From: Crocinitomicaceae bacterium | GTDB taxonomy: Bacteria > Bacteroidota > Bacteroidia > Flavobacteriales_D > Crocinitomicaceae | Reading direction: 5' to 3' | NCBI GenBank assembly: GCA_021325675.1 | Contig: JAJTCM010000003.1 | Location: 124,001-188,000 of the forward strand | Length of the DNA: 64,000 nucleotides | Part shown: positions 17,459 to 25,687 of the stretch, piece after piece | Position numbering within the stretch: the stretch's first letter is position 1 | How the letters are laid out: each line of letters starts with the position of its first letter | Translations under genes and position numbers: made by a program | Notes under the pieces: model-generated | Seen by the model: the letters and a program-made list of their open reading frames with translations, nothing else | Databases searched by the model: none | What the model was told of the DNA's origin: nothing

Positions 17459-18655
17459 TTAATTTTTGTTAGCGATTCTTTTAGCGGCCGAAATATACAA
17501 AAAAAGATCGGCAGGATGGCCTACCTTATACTTATTTTCCGACTGTTCGATGTTGTGCATGCGCGCTTCGCCTGTCCTGACGATGATGATGTTTTCCGCC
17601 GGAATGCTGATGATATACTGCCCCAGGATGCCGCGGCAATAGTAAACCGGGTGCTTATAACCTAAATAAGTCCAGATGTGCAGCCCGTAGCGGTAATTCG
17701 GCACTTTTTCTTCCGTCGTCATTTGCGGGTTGGCGAACATTTCATCCATGTATTTTTCAGAAACGACCTGTTTTCCTTCCCAGGCACCGCGCTGCAGGAT
17801 CAGTTTCCCCAGCCGGGCAAAATCGCGGCTTGTGCCGTACAGGCAGCAAAAGGATTTTTCAGCGCCTTTTTCTTTATCCAGACTCCAGTAAGCATCGTGC
17901 TCGGTACCGATCTTCGACCAGATTTTTTTGTAGGCGTAATCAGACAAATCTTCTCCCGTGGCTTTCTCGATAATAAAACCCAGCAGCTGCGAGTTCCCGC
18001 TTTGATAATTGAACGCTTTCCCGGGTTTGGCAACGGCTTTCTGGCGGTTAACCAATCCCCAGAGATCACTTCCGTAATACGATTCTGCGTTTTCCGACAG
18101 CGGGTCTTTGCTGCTTTCTTCCCAATCCAGCCCGGAAGCCATCATGAGCAAATGACGGATTGTTATGGCGTTTTTTCCTTTCTCTTTAAATGCAGGAAGA
18201 TAATCGCCAACGGCATCGTCCAGTGATTTTATTTTACCTTCTTCGAGCGCAATGCCGATCAGCAGGGAAACAAAGGTTTTAGTGGCCGAAAAACTATTGG
18301 ATACCGTATTTTTCGTATGGTCGTTCCAATATTTTTCATACACCAGCGTATCGTTTTTGATAATGAGAAGAGAAGATGTTTTAAGCTTGGTCATCAGTTT
18401 TTCTTCCTTTGTTGTCAACTGTTTCCCGGAAGGCTTTTCGTTCCAGGTAAATACATTGTCCGCTTTTTTGATGGTGGAAGAATAAAAAATATCCTTGTCA
18501 TAAATGCTTGGCCCGGTCCGGCCGTGAAGATAGGTGTGATAAATTCCGCGGTAGAGGTAAAACCTGCCGGAAAGGATCACAAACAGGTTGGCGCAAATCA
18601 CCAGGAGAAGCAGAACCTGTAAAAAACGTTTAATGAATTTTTTGAAAACTCTCAT
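17459..18655 (-). CDS. Membrane-anchored beta-lactamase-fold serine hydrolase
   Basis: This protein has one N-terminal membrane helix followed by a class C beta-lactamase/6-aminohexanoate-dimer hydrolase domain. SATK holds the nucleophile Ser and Lys (about 123-126 from this start), and NYQSGN stands where class C enzymes have YxN. Such enzymes hydrolyse peptides, esters or amides; a penicillin-binding or peptidoglycan role is possible. I chose the ATG at 18655 (398 residues), giving MRVFKKFIKR before the helix; an upstream ATG at 18676 would add seven residues and lengthen the overlap with lipB from 26 to 47 bases. It follows lipB and is probably translationally coupled to it. Confidence 0.85.
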   Translation of the reverse strand: MRVFKKFIKRFLQVLLLLVICANLFVILSGRFYLYRGIYHTYLHGRTGPSIYDKDIFYSSTIKKADNVFTWNEKPSGKQLTTKEEKLMTKLKTSSLLIIKNDTLVYEKYWNDHTKNTVSNSFSATKTFVSLLIGIALEEGKIKSLDDAVGDYLPAFKEKGKNAITIRHLLMMASGLDWEESSKDPLSENAESYYGSDLWGLVNRQKAVAKPGKAFNYQSGNSQLLGFIIEKATGEDLSDYAYKKIWSKIGTEHDAYWSLDKEKGAEKSFCCLYGTSRDFARLGKLILQRGAWEGKQVVSEKYMDEMFANPQMTTEEKVPNYRYGLHIWTYLGYKHPVYYCRGILGQYIISIPAENIIIVRTGEARMHNIEQSENKYKVGHPADLFLYISAAKRIANKN

Positions 18656-19349
18656 CTGTATTATATTCATATACAAAGAGTTCAGCCATTTTAGCTTTCA
18701 GTATTCCGATCACTTCCGTGAGATCCACTTCCCTGCCCAACTCTTTCTGCAATGAAGATACAGATTTATCTTCAATACCGCAAGGGATGATATGAGAAAA
18801 ATAATTTAAATCGCTGTTGATGTTAAAGCCGATCCCGTGCATCGTAACCCAGCGCGAGCATTTCACGCCCATTGCGCAGATTTTGCGTGCATTCGGGGTA
18901 TTCGGCTCGAGCCAAACGCCCGTATATCCCGGGTAGCGATCGCCCACAACACCGTAATGCGCCAAGGTTTGGATCACGGCTTCCTCCAGGAAACGCATGT
19001 ATTTGTGAATATCGGTAAAGAAATAATCGAGGTCGAAAATCGGGTAAACTACCAGCTGGCCGGGACCGTGATAGGTAATATCGCCACCGCGGTTGATTTC
19101 GTAATACGTCGCGTTTTTTTCCTTCAGGCTTTCTTCGTTCAAAAGCAAATGGCTCGCTTCGCCGCTTTTACCCAAAGTGTATACATGCGGGTGCTGGCAA
19201 AAAAGCAGGTAATTGTTCGTTTTTTCGGCTGCAGGGTCATTGCGCAGCGCTATTTTTTGTGCGATCGTGCGATTGAATATTTTTTCCTGGAAATCCCAGG
19301 CTTCTTTGTAATCAATTAAGCCCAGGTCGATCGGTATGACTTTGTTCAT
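18630..19349 (-). CDS. lipB: Octanoyl-[ACP]:protein N-octanoyltransferase
   Basis: This 239-residue enzyme moves octanoate from ACP to lipoyl domains of 2-oxoacid dehydrogenases and the glycine cleavage H protein; LipA then adds sulfur. RGGDITYHGPGQL (87-99) is the substrate-binding block, Lys163 lies in GVKCSRW, and the catalytic Cys190 is in IIPCGI. Both catalytic residues are present. It heads a run of six genes with short spacers or overlaps down to 13662. A TAATTTTG -7 element lies at 19372-19379. Confidence 0.95.
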   Translation of the reverse strand: MNKVIPIDLGLIDYKEAWDFQEKIFNRTIAQKIALRNDPAAEKTNNYLLFCQHPHVYTLGKSGEASHLLLNEESLKEKNATYYEINRGGDITYHGPGQLVVYPIFDLDYFFTDIHKYMRFLEEAVIQTLAHYGVVGDRYPGYTGVWLEPNTPNARKICAMGVKCSRWVTMHGIGFNINSDLNYFSHIIPCGIEDKSVSSLQKELGREVDLTEVIGILKAKMAELFVYEYNTDESFQKIH

Positions 19350-19371
19350 GAAGGTCCTTTCGTTTGAAATA

Positions 19372-19379
19372 CAAAATTA
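19372..19379 (-). promoter_or_regulatory. Candidate -7 element of the lipB operon
   Basis: TAATTTTG on the minus strand, 22 bases before the lipB ATG. No clear -33 element. Confidence 0.45.
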
Positions 19380-19390
19380 CGAATTTATTC

Positions 19391-19590
19391 TGTTGCCACG
19401 AAGACGCTCAGATATGAAGAATTTATTTGGAACGCAAAGGAGGCAAAGTTTACGCAAAAGGCGCAAAGGATTAAGTAAGTGAAGAAAGCAAGGGCAATCA
19501 GAAGCGATACTCGATGTACCCGCCCCGCCGAAAGAGGGAAGTGTTACCTGCATTTTCCATTAGCTGTGCTGCCTTCGGCGGTCTTCATTC
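19391..19590. repeat. Degenerate spacer repeats
   Basis: The gap between lipB and the sensor phosphatase has no plausible gene. It holds GCCACGAAGACGCTCAG, then ACGCAAAGGAGGCAAAG and ACGCAAAAGGCGCAAAGG, and TTAGCTGTGCTGCCTTCGGC near its end. Related words occur at 12484-12511, 28855-28920 and 61604-61650, so these look like decayed members of dispersed repeats. Confidence 0.5.
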
Positions 19591-19598
19591 TTAATTTT

Positions 19599-22500
19599 TC
19601 AAGTAATTCTCACCCCCACCACGCACACATCATCGATTTGCTCGGCGTTTCCTTCTTTGAGCCATTGTTCAAACTCTTTTACAAGCAAGGCTTTCAGCTC
19701 CTCCATGTTTTGTGTTTGCTGCATCAGGAGGAAAGTTTTGAAGCGTTTGATCATGTATTTTTTGCCGTCCGCGCCGCCAAACTGGTCGGGGAAGCCGTCG
19801 GAGAAAGAAAAAATCACATCACCCGGATCAAGGGTAAATTCCGTTTCGGTAAAAGAACGTTCGTCGTTGACGTATTTTCCAACCGGCATTTTATCCGCAG
19901 AAATTGTAACGAGGAAACGCCCGTTGTGGGCCATCATTTTTTCGTCGCCGAAATTTTTGGCTTTTTCTTCATTCGCCGTGACCAGGATCAGCGGATTATT
20001 CGCACCGGAAAACCTGACGGTATTGTTTTTCTTGTCCCAGCAGCACAAAGCGATATCCATTCCGTCCTTGCGCTCTTCTGAGCTTCCTTTCTGCTGTAAA
20101 GCCTTGATGATCTTGGAGCGGAGCTGGTTGAGGATTTGCGCCGGGCTGAAGTTTTTGCCCTCAATCACAATCTCATTGAGGAAGCCGATCCCGAGCATGC
20201 TCATGAAAGCGCCCGGCACACCGTGGCCTGTGCAATCGGCTGCGGTCCAGACAGCATAATTTTCGTTCTGGTAGGCCCAGTAAAAATCACCGCTCACGAC
20301 ATCCCGCGGACGGAACAGGATAAAATGGTCTTCCGCCAGCGCATCCCAATGTTCATCGCTCATCATCAGCGCGGTCTGGATGCGCTCAGCGTAGTTGATG
20401 GAATCCGTAATTTCCTTGTGCTTTTCTTCAATTTCGTGTTTCTGGCGCACCACTTCCTGTGTCCGTTCCTGCACAATGTTTTCCAGCTCTTTGTTTTTCT
20501 GCTCCAAACGGCGGCGGCTGACCTTGATGGCAAACCAGAAGCTCAGAATGAGAATCAGAATATAGAGCAGGTATGCAAAGCTCGTTCTATACCACGGCGG
20601 CGTGATCGTAAAGGTATATTCCAGGATATTCGACTGCTCGCCCAGGGAATTTTCGGCCTGGATATAAATCGTATAACTTCCTTCGTAAAGCTTGGAGAAA
20701 TTAATCGTCCTGCTGCCTGATAACGTTGACCAGCTGTCTTGCTCCCCGCTCATCTTATAGCGGAATTTCACTTGTGAGCTGTGGAAAAAAGACGGCGCTT
20801 TCAGTTTAAAAACAAGCGTATTTTTATAGAAATCCAGCTCCGGTGCAGCGTTTAATGCTAATGGGTGTTCTTTGTATAGAATTTGCTCAAAGCTCAGCTT
20901 GAAATTGCTTTTGTAAGGTTTCAGATGATCGCTGATGATTGTTAGACCATCCGAAGTGCAGATATACAAATCCTTACCAATGACTTTCACCTGGTTGATC
21001 CGCCCGAAATCGAGAAAGCTGTAGGGAGAATTGTATAAGCTTTTGTCCTTCGTGATTTTAATTTCGTTGAGGATCACGGCCATACGCGTTTGCCGGAAAA
21101 CAAACAATTCGGAAATTTCGTCTGCTGTACCGAAGGGCTCAAAAATCCCGCGGCTGTAATTCGGGTCATTTTTCAGTGAATCCGGGAGCGACTGGCGCAC
21201 TTCTTCTTCGTAAATAAAGCGTTGCAGGCCGTCTTTGGTGGCAAAAACAATTTCCTTATCGGCTGTCAGGAGCGGCTTGATCCAGGCTGTATTCAGCCCA
21301 TCGATCGTGCTTTCGTAGATTTCCATGGACAAATCCGCTTTGATGCGCACCAGCCCGACGCCGATCGTTCCGATCCACAGTTCTTTACGGGCAGGATCTC
21401 CGAGCATTTTCAAGGTCCGGTTGAGCGGCAGGTCGTAGGAAGAAACCCGGCCGAACTGCGGTGTACAAAACTCAATCCCATTGCCGCCGCTGAGCACAAA
21501 ATTGCCCTGGAAAAAGCAGAGATTGTTGTAATTTCCTACTTTTTTCAGCGATACGGAATTTCCGCTGATTAGCACAATCCCGCCGGAAGTTGCAGCGTAA
21601 AGCTGGCCGTTATGACTATAAAGCTCCCAGCTCGGGAAATTTATGTTTAGCTTTTGCAGCTTTCCCCCGGATTTGAGGTAAATGCCTTTCGTTGTTGCAA
21701 TATATAAAGCGTCCGCAGACTGGCGAAAAACGTCCTGTACATCGCCTTCCAGCCCATGAATATCTGAATAAAAGTCCAGATCGGTCCGGTATTCGATGTA
21801 AGACAAACCGTTATTTGTTGCCAGCCAGAGATTTCCGTCTGATCCCTGGTAAACCTGCTTCACATCATTGTCCGTCAGCCCGTTCGACTGGTTGTAATGA
21901 TACAAAGGCTTAAAATTTTTATCCAGGATATAGACACCGTCACTCAATGTATTGAGTGCATAATTCCCGTCCTTCAGCCTGATCCCGCCGTAGATGGAAG
22001 ATTCTATCGGGTTGGCGCTGAAATCATCCCTGAAAAAGTATTTGCGTGAAGCCCCGGATTTGAACAAGGCGAATAAACCCTCGTTTTTCATTTTACCGGA
22101 AGCATCAATGATTTTGAGACCGTGATCTTTGTAAACAAATAATCCTTTCTGACGCTGGCGTACATAAAAACGGCCGTTCAATTCAAAGGAAAGGTGAAAG
22201 CTTGTTTGCGCTTTTAATACTTGCCTGCGTTTGTTACCCTCATAAACATATACGGCAGATTCCGTTTGAAAAAAAGTCTCGTTTCCAATGCTGTGCACGC
22301 GCCAGACAGTTTCATTCAGCTGGTCTTTTTGAGAAAGGGAACGGTAAACATAGGCTCCTTTGGCATTTTTTTTCAGCTCACCGAATTCTGCCAAACCGCC
22401 CACCATAATCCGGCCGTCACTAGTTTTAGACAAAGCCGTCACATGCGAGCCGTTGCGCACACCCACAAATTTCCAGGAAGAGCCGTTGTAAACGAGGACA

Positions 22501-22676
22501 CCATTCGAAGTTCCGGCCAGGATTACGTTTTCATTATCCTGCACTACGGCGTAAATCTCCGGGTTGGAGTTTTTGCCATATACCTTGTTGGTGAAATTTT
22601 GTATGTAGGGCGACTCAACCTGGGCTGAGCTTAAAACGGTAGCAGCTAAGAAAAAAACGAGGGTTAAAAAACGCAT
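19599..22676 (-). CDS. Propeller-type sensor with SpoIIE/PP2C-like serine phosphatase output
   Basis: This 1025-residue protein has a signal peptide (1-19), a long periplasmic region with two-component-propeller repeats (NGLTDNDVKQVYQGSDGN around 270), a Y_Y_Y-like beta domain before the membrane, one helix (about 698-716), a coiled coil (718-765) and a SpoIIE-type phosphatase domain (about 785-1025) with SGDFYW, DCTGHGVPGAF (814-824) and FSFSDGFPDQ holding metal-binding Asp residues. It should convert a periplasmic signal into dephosphorylation of a cytoplasmic protein, as in partner-switching pathways. It follows its partner gene with no spacer (stop 22677, start 22676). Confidence 0.9.
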   Translation of the reverse strand: MRFLTLVFFLAATVLSSAQVESPYIQNFTNKVYGKNSNPEIYAVVQDNENVILAGTSNGVLVYNGSSWKFVGVRNGSHVTALSKTSDGRIMVGGLAEFGELKKNAKGAYVYRSLSQKDQLNETVWRVHSIGNETFFQTESAVYVYEGNKRRQVLKAQTSFHLSFELNGRFYVRQRQKGLFVYKDHGLKIIDASGKMKNEGLFALFKSGASRKYFFRDDFSANPIESSIYGGIRLKDGNYALNTLSDGVYILDKNFKPLYHYNQSNGLTDNDVKQVYQGSDGNLWLATNNGLSYIEYRTDLDFYSDIHGLEGDVQDVFRQSADALYIATTKGIYLKSGGKLQKLNINFPSWELYSHNGQLYAATSGGIVLISGNSVSLKKVGNYNNLCFFQGNFVLSGGNGIEFCTPQFGRVSSYDLPLNRTLKMLGDPARKELWIGTIGVGLVRIKADLSMEIYESTIDGLNTAWIKPLLTADKEIVFATKDGLQRFIYEEEVRQSLPDSLKNDPNYSRGIFEPFGTADEISELFVFRQTRMAVILNEIKITKDKSLYNSPYSFLDFGRINQVKVIGKDLYICTSDGLTIISDHLKPYKSNFKLSFEQILYKEHPLALNAAPELDFYKNTLVFKLKAPSFFHSSQVKFRYKMSGEQDSWSTLSGSRTINFSKLYEGSYTIYIQAENSLGEQSNILEYTFTITPPWYRTSFAYLLYILILILSFWFAIKVSRRRLEQKNKELENIVQERTQEVVRQKHEIEEKHKEITDSINYAERIQTALMMSDEHWDALAEDHFILFRPRDVVSGDFYWAYQNENYAVWTAADCTGHGVPGAFMSMLGIGFLNEIVIEGKNFSPAQILNQLRSKIIKALQQKGSSEERKDGMDIALCCWDKKNNTVRFSGANNPLILVTANEEKAKNFGDEKMMAHNGRFLVTISADKMPVGKYVNDERSFTETEFTLDPGDVIFSFSDGFPDQFGGADGKKYMIKRFKTFLLMQQTQNMEELKALLVKEFEQWLKEGNAEQIDDVCVVGVRIT

Positions 22677-23462
22677 TTAGATCCCCAGGTTTTGTTTCAG
22701 CCACATTTCCCAGTTTTGCTGGTGAGGTTTTCCGTAATTTTCAGTCACATACGCCAGCAGCTGCTCTTTTTGGGATTCAACGCTTTGACCGCTCAATTCG
22801 TTCAGGATCAGCTTGCATTCCAAAGCGAGGTTTTTCTCATCGGCAAATACCGGCTGGAAAACAGAAAGGCTGTGGGAAGTTTTGTCCGCTGAGCTGCGGT
22901 AAACGAGCTCCATTTTGCTGCCTTCTTTCAGCTCAATGCTTTTCCCGTCAATTTTGAGCACTTCAGCGCCATCAATCATCAGCTTGTTTCCTTTGTAAGG
23001 CAGCTTTTTGGAAATAGTTTCGCCTTTGTAGTCATAGCGCAGGAAAAAGAAGTGGTCCGCATCCATTGGGAAAGCCGCCGGGCTGATTTCGATTTCGTAA
23101 CCGCTCAAAACGAGGTAGGTATCGGAAAAATGCTTTTCGAGATCAATTGCGTTCAGCATCGCGCCAGCCCTGGAGCTTACGTTGTTCATTGCCGGCAGCA
23201 AACCTTCCGTTACCATCCCTGAAGGGGAAGAATTAAGCATAAAGCGGCCTTTTTCCTTACTGATCAAGGCCGCTTTGGATGTATTTTGCGCAAATGTGAG
23301 CTTCTCGTTGGAAAGGACCTTATCACCTGTATACAAAGCTTTGTTGTTCTTGCTGTGCTTGATGCCTCCGATCACTTTAATGACACTGTATTCATCAACT
23401 ACCAGGATCCCGAAAGAAGAGGTAATGTAAAATACGACTGAAAAGAATATAACGTGTTTCAT
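22677..23462 (-). CDS. Secreted hypothetical protein coupled to the sensor phosphatase
   Basis: This 261-residue protein has a signal peptide (about 1-17). Residues 25-75 (VIKVIGGIKHSKNNKALYTG, then a threefold strand pattern) look like a FecR- or FHA-like beta fold that reads 'label' or 'threshold' inputs, but this is weak. The C-terminal quarter is helical with an EMWLKQNLGI end. Its stop codon touches the ATG of the 1025-residue sensor, so the two are surely co-translated and probably act together in the periplasm. Two overlapping TATCTTTG -7 elements lie upstream. Confidence 0.65.
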   Translation of the reverse strand: MKHVIFFSVVFYITSSFGILVVDEYSVIKVIGGIKHSKNNKALYTGDKVLSNEKLTFAQNTSKAALISKEKGRFMLNSSPSGMVTEGLLPAMNNVSSRAGAMLNAIDLEKHFSDTYLVLSGYEIEISPAAFPMDADHFFFLRYDYKGETISKKLPYKGNKLMIDGAEVLKIDGKSIELKEGSKMELVYRSSADKTSHSLSVFQPVFADEKNLALECKLILNELSGQSVESQKEQLLAYVTENYGKPHQQNWEMWLKQNLGI

Positions 23463-23488
23463 AACTTTATTTTTTATCCTTACACTAT

Positions 23489-23507
23489 CAAAGATAATGC
23501 AAAGATA
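23489..23507 (-). promoter_or_regulatory. Two candidate -7 elements for the sensor operon
   Basis: TATCTTTG occurs twice on the minus strand, at 23489-23496 and 23500-23507, 26 and 37 bases before the ATG. Neither has a good -33 TTG. Confidence 0.4.
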
Positions 23508-23556
23508 TCAAAGTTAAAATTCTTCCGTTAAAAATAAGTCATTTGCCCTATATCCG

Positions 23557-24384
23557 CTAAAATTTCTGGAAACGGATCCGCTGCACGAGGTCTTCCCTAT
23601 CGCGTAAATCCAGGAAATAAATCCCGTCAGCCATGCCCGTCAGCAGGATTGTATGAGAATCCAGGTTGCCGGTCTGGATCACTTGCCCCAGGTTGTTCCG
23701 GATTTCAAAATGGCTGACTTTGGCAGTTCCCGCGCTCACATTGATCAAGCTTTTGGCCGGGTTCGGATACACCGTAAAAGGGTTGAGTACGGATTCCTGC
23801 AGGGAGCTTAACTGCACATTACGGTAGAAGAAAATAACCCATTTGGCTACTTCCGGGTTAAACACGCCCACAGCCGGTGTGTACATCAGCATAGCCGTTT
23901 TAAAACCATTTTCTGAAGCCGTTTTCACGATTTCCAGCTGGTTCACTTCGTACCAGGCATTTTCAGCGGCATTCACAAACTGGGGATCACTGATGGGCCT
24001 GCCCTGCATATCGAAATAAGATACATTTTCAGGCATGCCGATTATGTCATCCTGCATGATGAACGGGCTTTCCATGTTAAAGGCTGAAGGCTGATTGATC
24101 TGACCCTGCCCCATCCAGATGATACTTCCGTTAAAGAGTGTGTCCCCCGTAGGTTCCAGGCGGAAAGTTATCCCACCGACATCACCGGGCTCCTGGTAAT
24201 CGATCAGCAAGGGAACGGAGTCATTGGAACAGGAAGGACAATCGTAGTAAGAGATATTCCCGCCTTCAAACTGCGGGTTGTCATAGTCAACAAGGAGCGT
24301 AAACACATTAACTTTGTTTAACTCCATTTGGGCGTAGCTCCCGCTTATCAGCAGGAAGGAAACATAAAGTAAAATTGCTTTCAT
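23557..24384 (-). CDS. T9SS type A sorting-domain secreted protein
   Basis: This 275-residue protein has a signal peptide (1-18) and a C-terminal type A sorting domain of about 75 residues beginning VYPNPAKSLINVS and ending IRFQKF, with the DGIYFLDLRD pattern. It should be exported by Sec, then by the type IX system, and attached to the cell surface. The central 180 residues (two CxxC-like pairs, YYDCPSCSND) have no fold I recognise. It is transcribed alone; a 16-bp palindrome lies 200 bases upstream. Confidence 0.82.
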   Translation of the reverse strand: MKAILLYVSFLLISGSYAQMELNKVNVFTLLVDYDNPQFEGGNISYYDCPSCSNDSVPLLIDYQEPGDVGGITFRLEPTGDTLFNGSIIWMGQGQINQPSAFNMESPFIMQDDIIGMPENVSYFDMQGRPISDPQFVNAAENAWYEVNQLEIVKTASENGFKTAMLMYTPAVGVFNPEVAKWVIFFYRNVQLSSLQESVLNPFTVYPNPAKSLINVSAGTAKVSHFEIRNNLGQVIQTGNLDSHTILLTGMADGIYFLDLRDREDLVQRIRFQKF

Positions 24385-24503
24385 GGCACATTGGTTTTAA
24401 GTCTGGTCAAATTGCAGAACTCATAACCTGGCCGGGGTTGCAATTCATGCAATCTAACCAGAGTTTTTCAGAACTAAATTTACTTTGTTTTTCCGATAAA
24501 AGC

Positions 24504-24540
24504 AAAAAAAGCCCCCATCTTTTAACGATTTTTGGGGCTT
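24504..24540 (-). terminator. Intrinsic terminator downstream of nadC
   Basis: Read on the minus strand, AAGCCCC pairs with GGGGCTT around a loop of about 20 bases, followed by seven T. It lies 230 bases after the nadC stop, with the repeat in between. Confidence 0.6.
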
Positions 24541-24634
24541 AATTACACAAATGGAAAAAATGTTCCTATGAACGGAGATATATACATTTGATATATCAAA
24601 TATTAAACTCGGTTGTTATAGTTAATGAGTGATC

Positions 24635-24669
24635 TTAGCGGCCACGAATTGCACTAATTTGCACTAATC
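24635..24669. repeat. Half of a GCCACGAATT dispersed repeat
   Basis: The segment contains GCCACGAATTGCACTAATT, closely matching the ends of the inverted-repeat elements at 34392-34580 and 40471-40620. I do not see the matching opposite end nearby, so this may be a truncated copy. Confidence 0.5.
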
Positions 24670-24769
24670 CATAATTGGATAAAACATTGGAATAATTTCA
24701 CTAATGTAAATTCACTATGTGAATTAATTAGCATAATTTTTTAATTAAAGATAAAGCAATGATAAGCGA

Positions 24770-25606
24770 TCAGCTGAAATCCGCCTTCAGGCTCATGTCG
24801 AGGCTTTTGAAGCTGTGTGTCAGGGCGCCGATGGAAATGAAATCCACGCCGGTTTTGGCATATGCAACGATATTATCGCGGGTGATCCCGCCGGACGCTT
24901 CAATTTCATACGCTGCAGGAATCCGTTCCCTGGCTGCAATGATCCGCTCGGGTGAAAAGTTATCGAGCATAATGCGCTGCACACCGCCAACGGCCAATAC
25001 CTCATCCAGCTCGGTTTCGTCGCGCACTTCCACTTCAATCGCCAGGTTTTTGCCTGTGCTTTTCAAGTATTCATGCGTCTGGGAAATCGCTTTGCTGATC
25101 CCGCCGGCGTAATCGATGTGATTGTCCTTGAGCATGATCATGTCATAGAGACCGATCCTGTGGTTATGACCGCCGCCAATCCTTACCGCCCATTTTTCAA
25201 TCAAGCGCAATCCCGGCGTTGTCTTACGTGTATCGAGGATTTTTACGGGATAATCTTTCACCAGGGCAACAATACGGTTGGTTTGTGTTGCAATGCCGCT
25301 CATGCGCTGCATAAAGTTCAGTACGAGACGCTCTGTTGCGAGAATTGAACGGGACGATCCGCTCACGTGCAGGGCAATATCACCGGGTTTTACCTGTGCG
25401 CCATCGCGTATGAAGATTTCTACTTCCAGCTTGGGATCGTAATGATGAAAAATTTGCTCTGCGAGCTCTATTCCGGCCAAAATACCTTCATCCTTGATGA
25501 TTAAACGGGCTTTTGCCTGCGCATTTTCCGGGACACATGCCAGGGAGGAATGGTCGCCGTCGCCAATGTCTTCACTGAAAGCAAGCCTGATGATTTCTTC
25601 GTACAT
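24770..25606 (-). CDS. nadC: Nicotinate-nucleotide pyrophosphorylase (carboxylating)
   Basis: This 278-residue enzyme converts quinolinate and PRPP to nicotinate mononucleotide, CO2 and pyrophosphate in de novo NAD synthesis. DTRKTTPGLR (about 133-142), GGGHNHRIGL and MLKDNHI form the quinolinate/PRPP site, and IMLDNFSPE plus EASGGI are in the barrel. Length is standard. A TAAATTTG -7 element (25611-25618) ends 4 bases before the ATG, implying a leaderless transcript if it is used. It is a single-gene unit. Confidence 0.96.
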   Translation of the reverse strand: MYEEIIRLAFSEDIGDGDHSSLACVPENAQAKARLIIKDEGILAGIELAEQIFHHYDPKLEVEIFIRDGAQVKPGDIALHVSGSSRSILATERLVLNFMQRMSGIATQTNRIVALVKDYPVKILDTRKTTPGLRLIEKWAVRIGGGHNHRIGLYDMIMLKDNHIDYAGGISKAISQTHEYLKSTGKNLAIEVEVRDETELDEVLAVGGVQRIMLDNFSPERIIAARERIPAAYEIEASGGITRDNIVAYAKTGVDFISIGALTHSFKSLDMSLKADFS

Positions 25607-25610
25607 GCTG

Positions 25611-25618
25611 CAAATTTA
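25611..25618 (-). promoter_or_regulatory. Candidate -7 element for nadC, 4 bases from the ATG
   Basis: TAAATTTG on the minus strand. Same 4-base spacing to the start codon as at lpxD and at the small gene at 32938. Confidence 0.4.
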
Positions 25619-25687
25619 ATGGAAAATTGAGAATGGAAAATGGAAAACGGAGAATTGAGAGCCGGAAAATTAGCTGCGAAGCCCGGA

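Larger units (their letters stand above)
24385..24769. other. Intergenic region of 385 bases between nadC and the T9SS gene
   Basis: No gene is evident. From left to right it holds AT-rich sequence, the nadC terminator (24504-24540), a perfect 16-bp palindrome ATTTGATATATCAAAT (24586-24601), and one end of the GCCACGAATT repeat (24635-24669). Confidence 0.7.
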
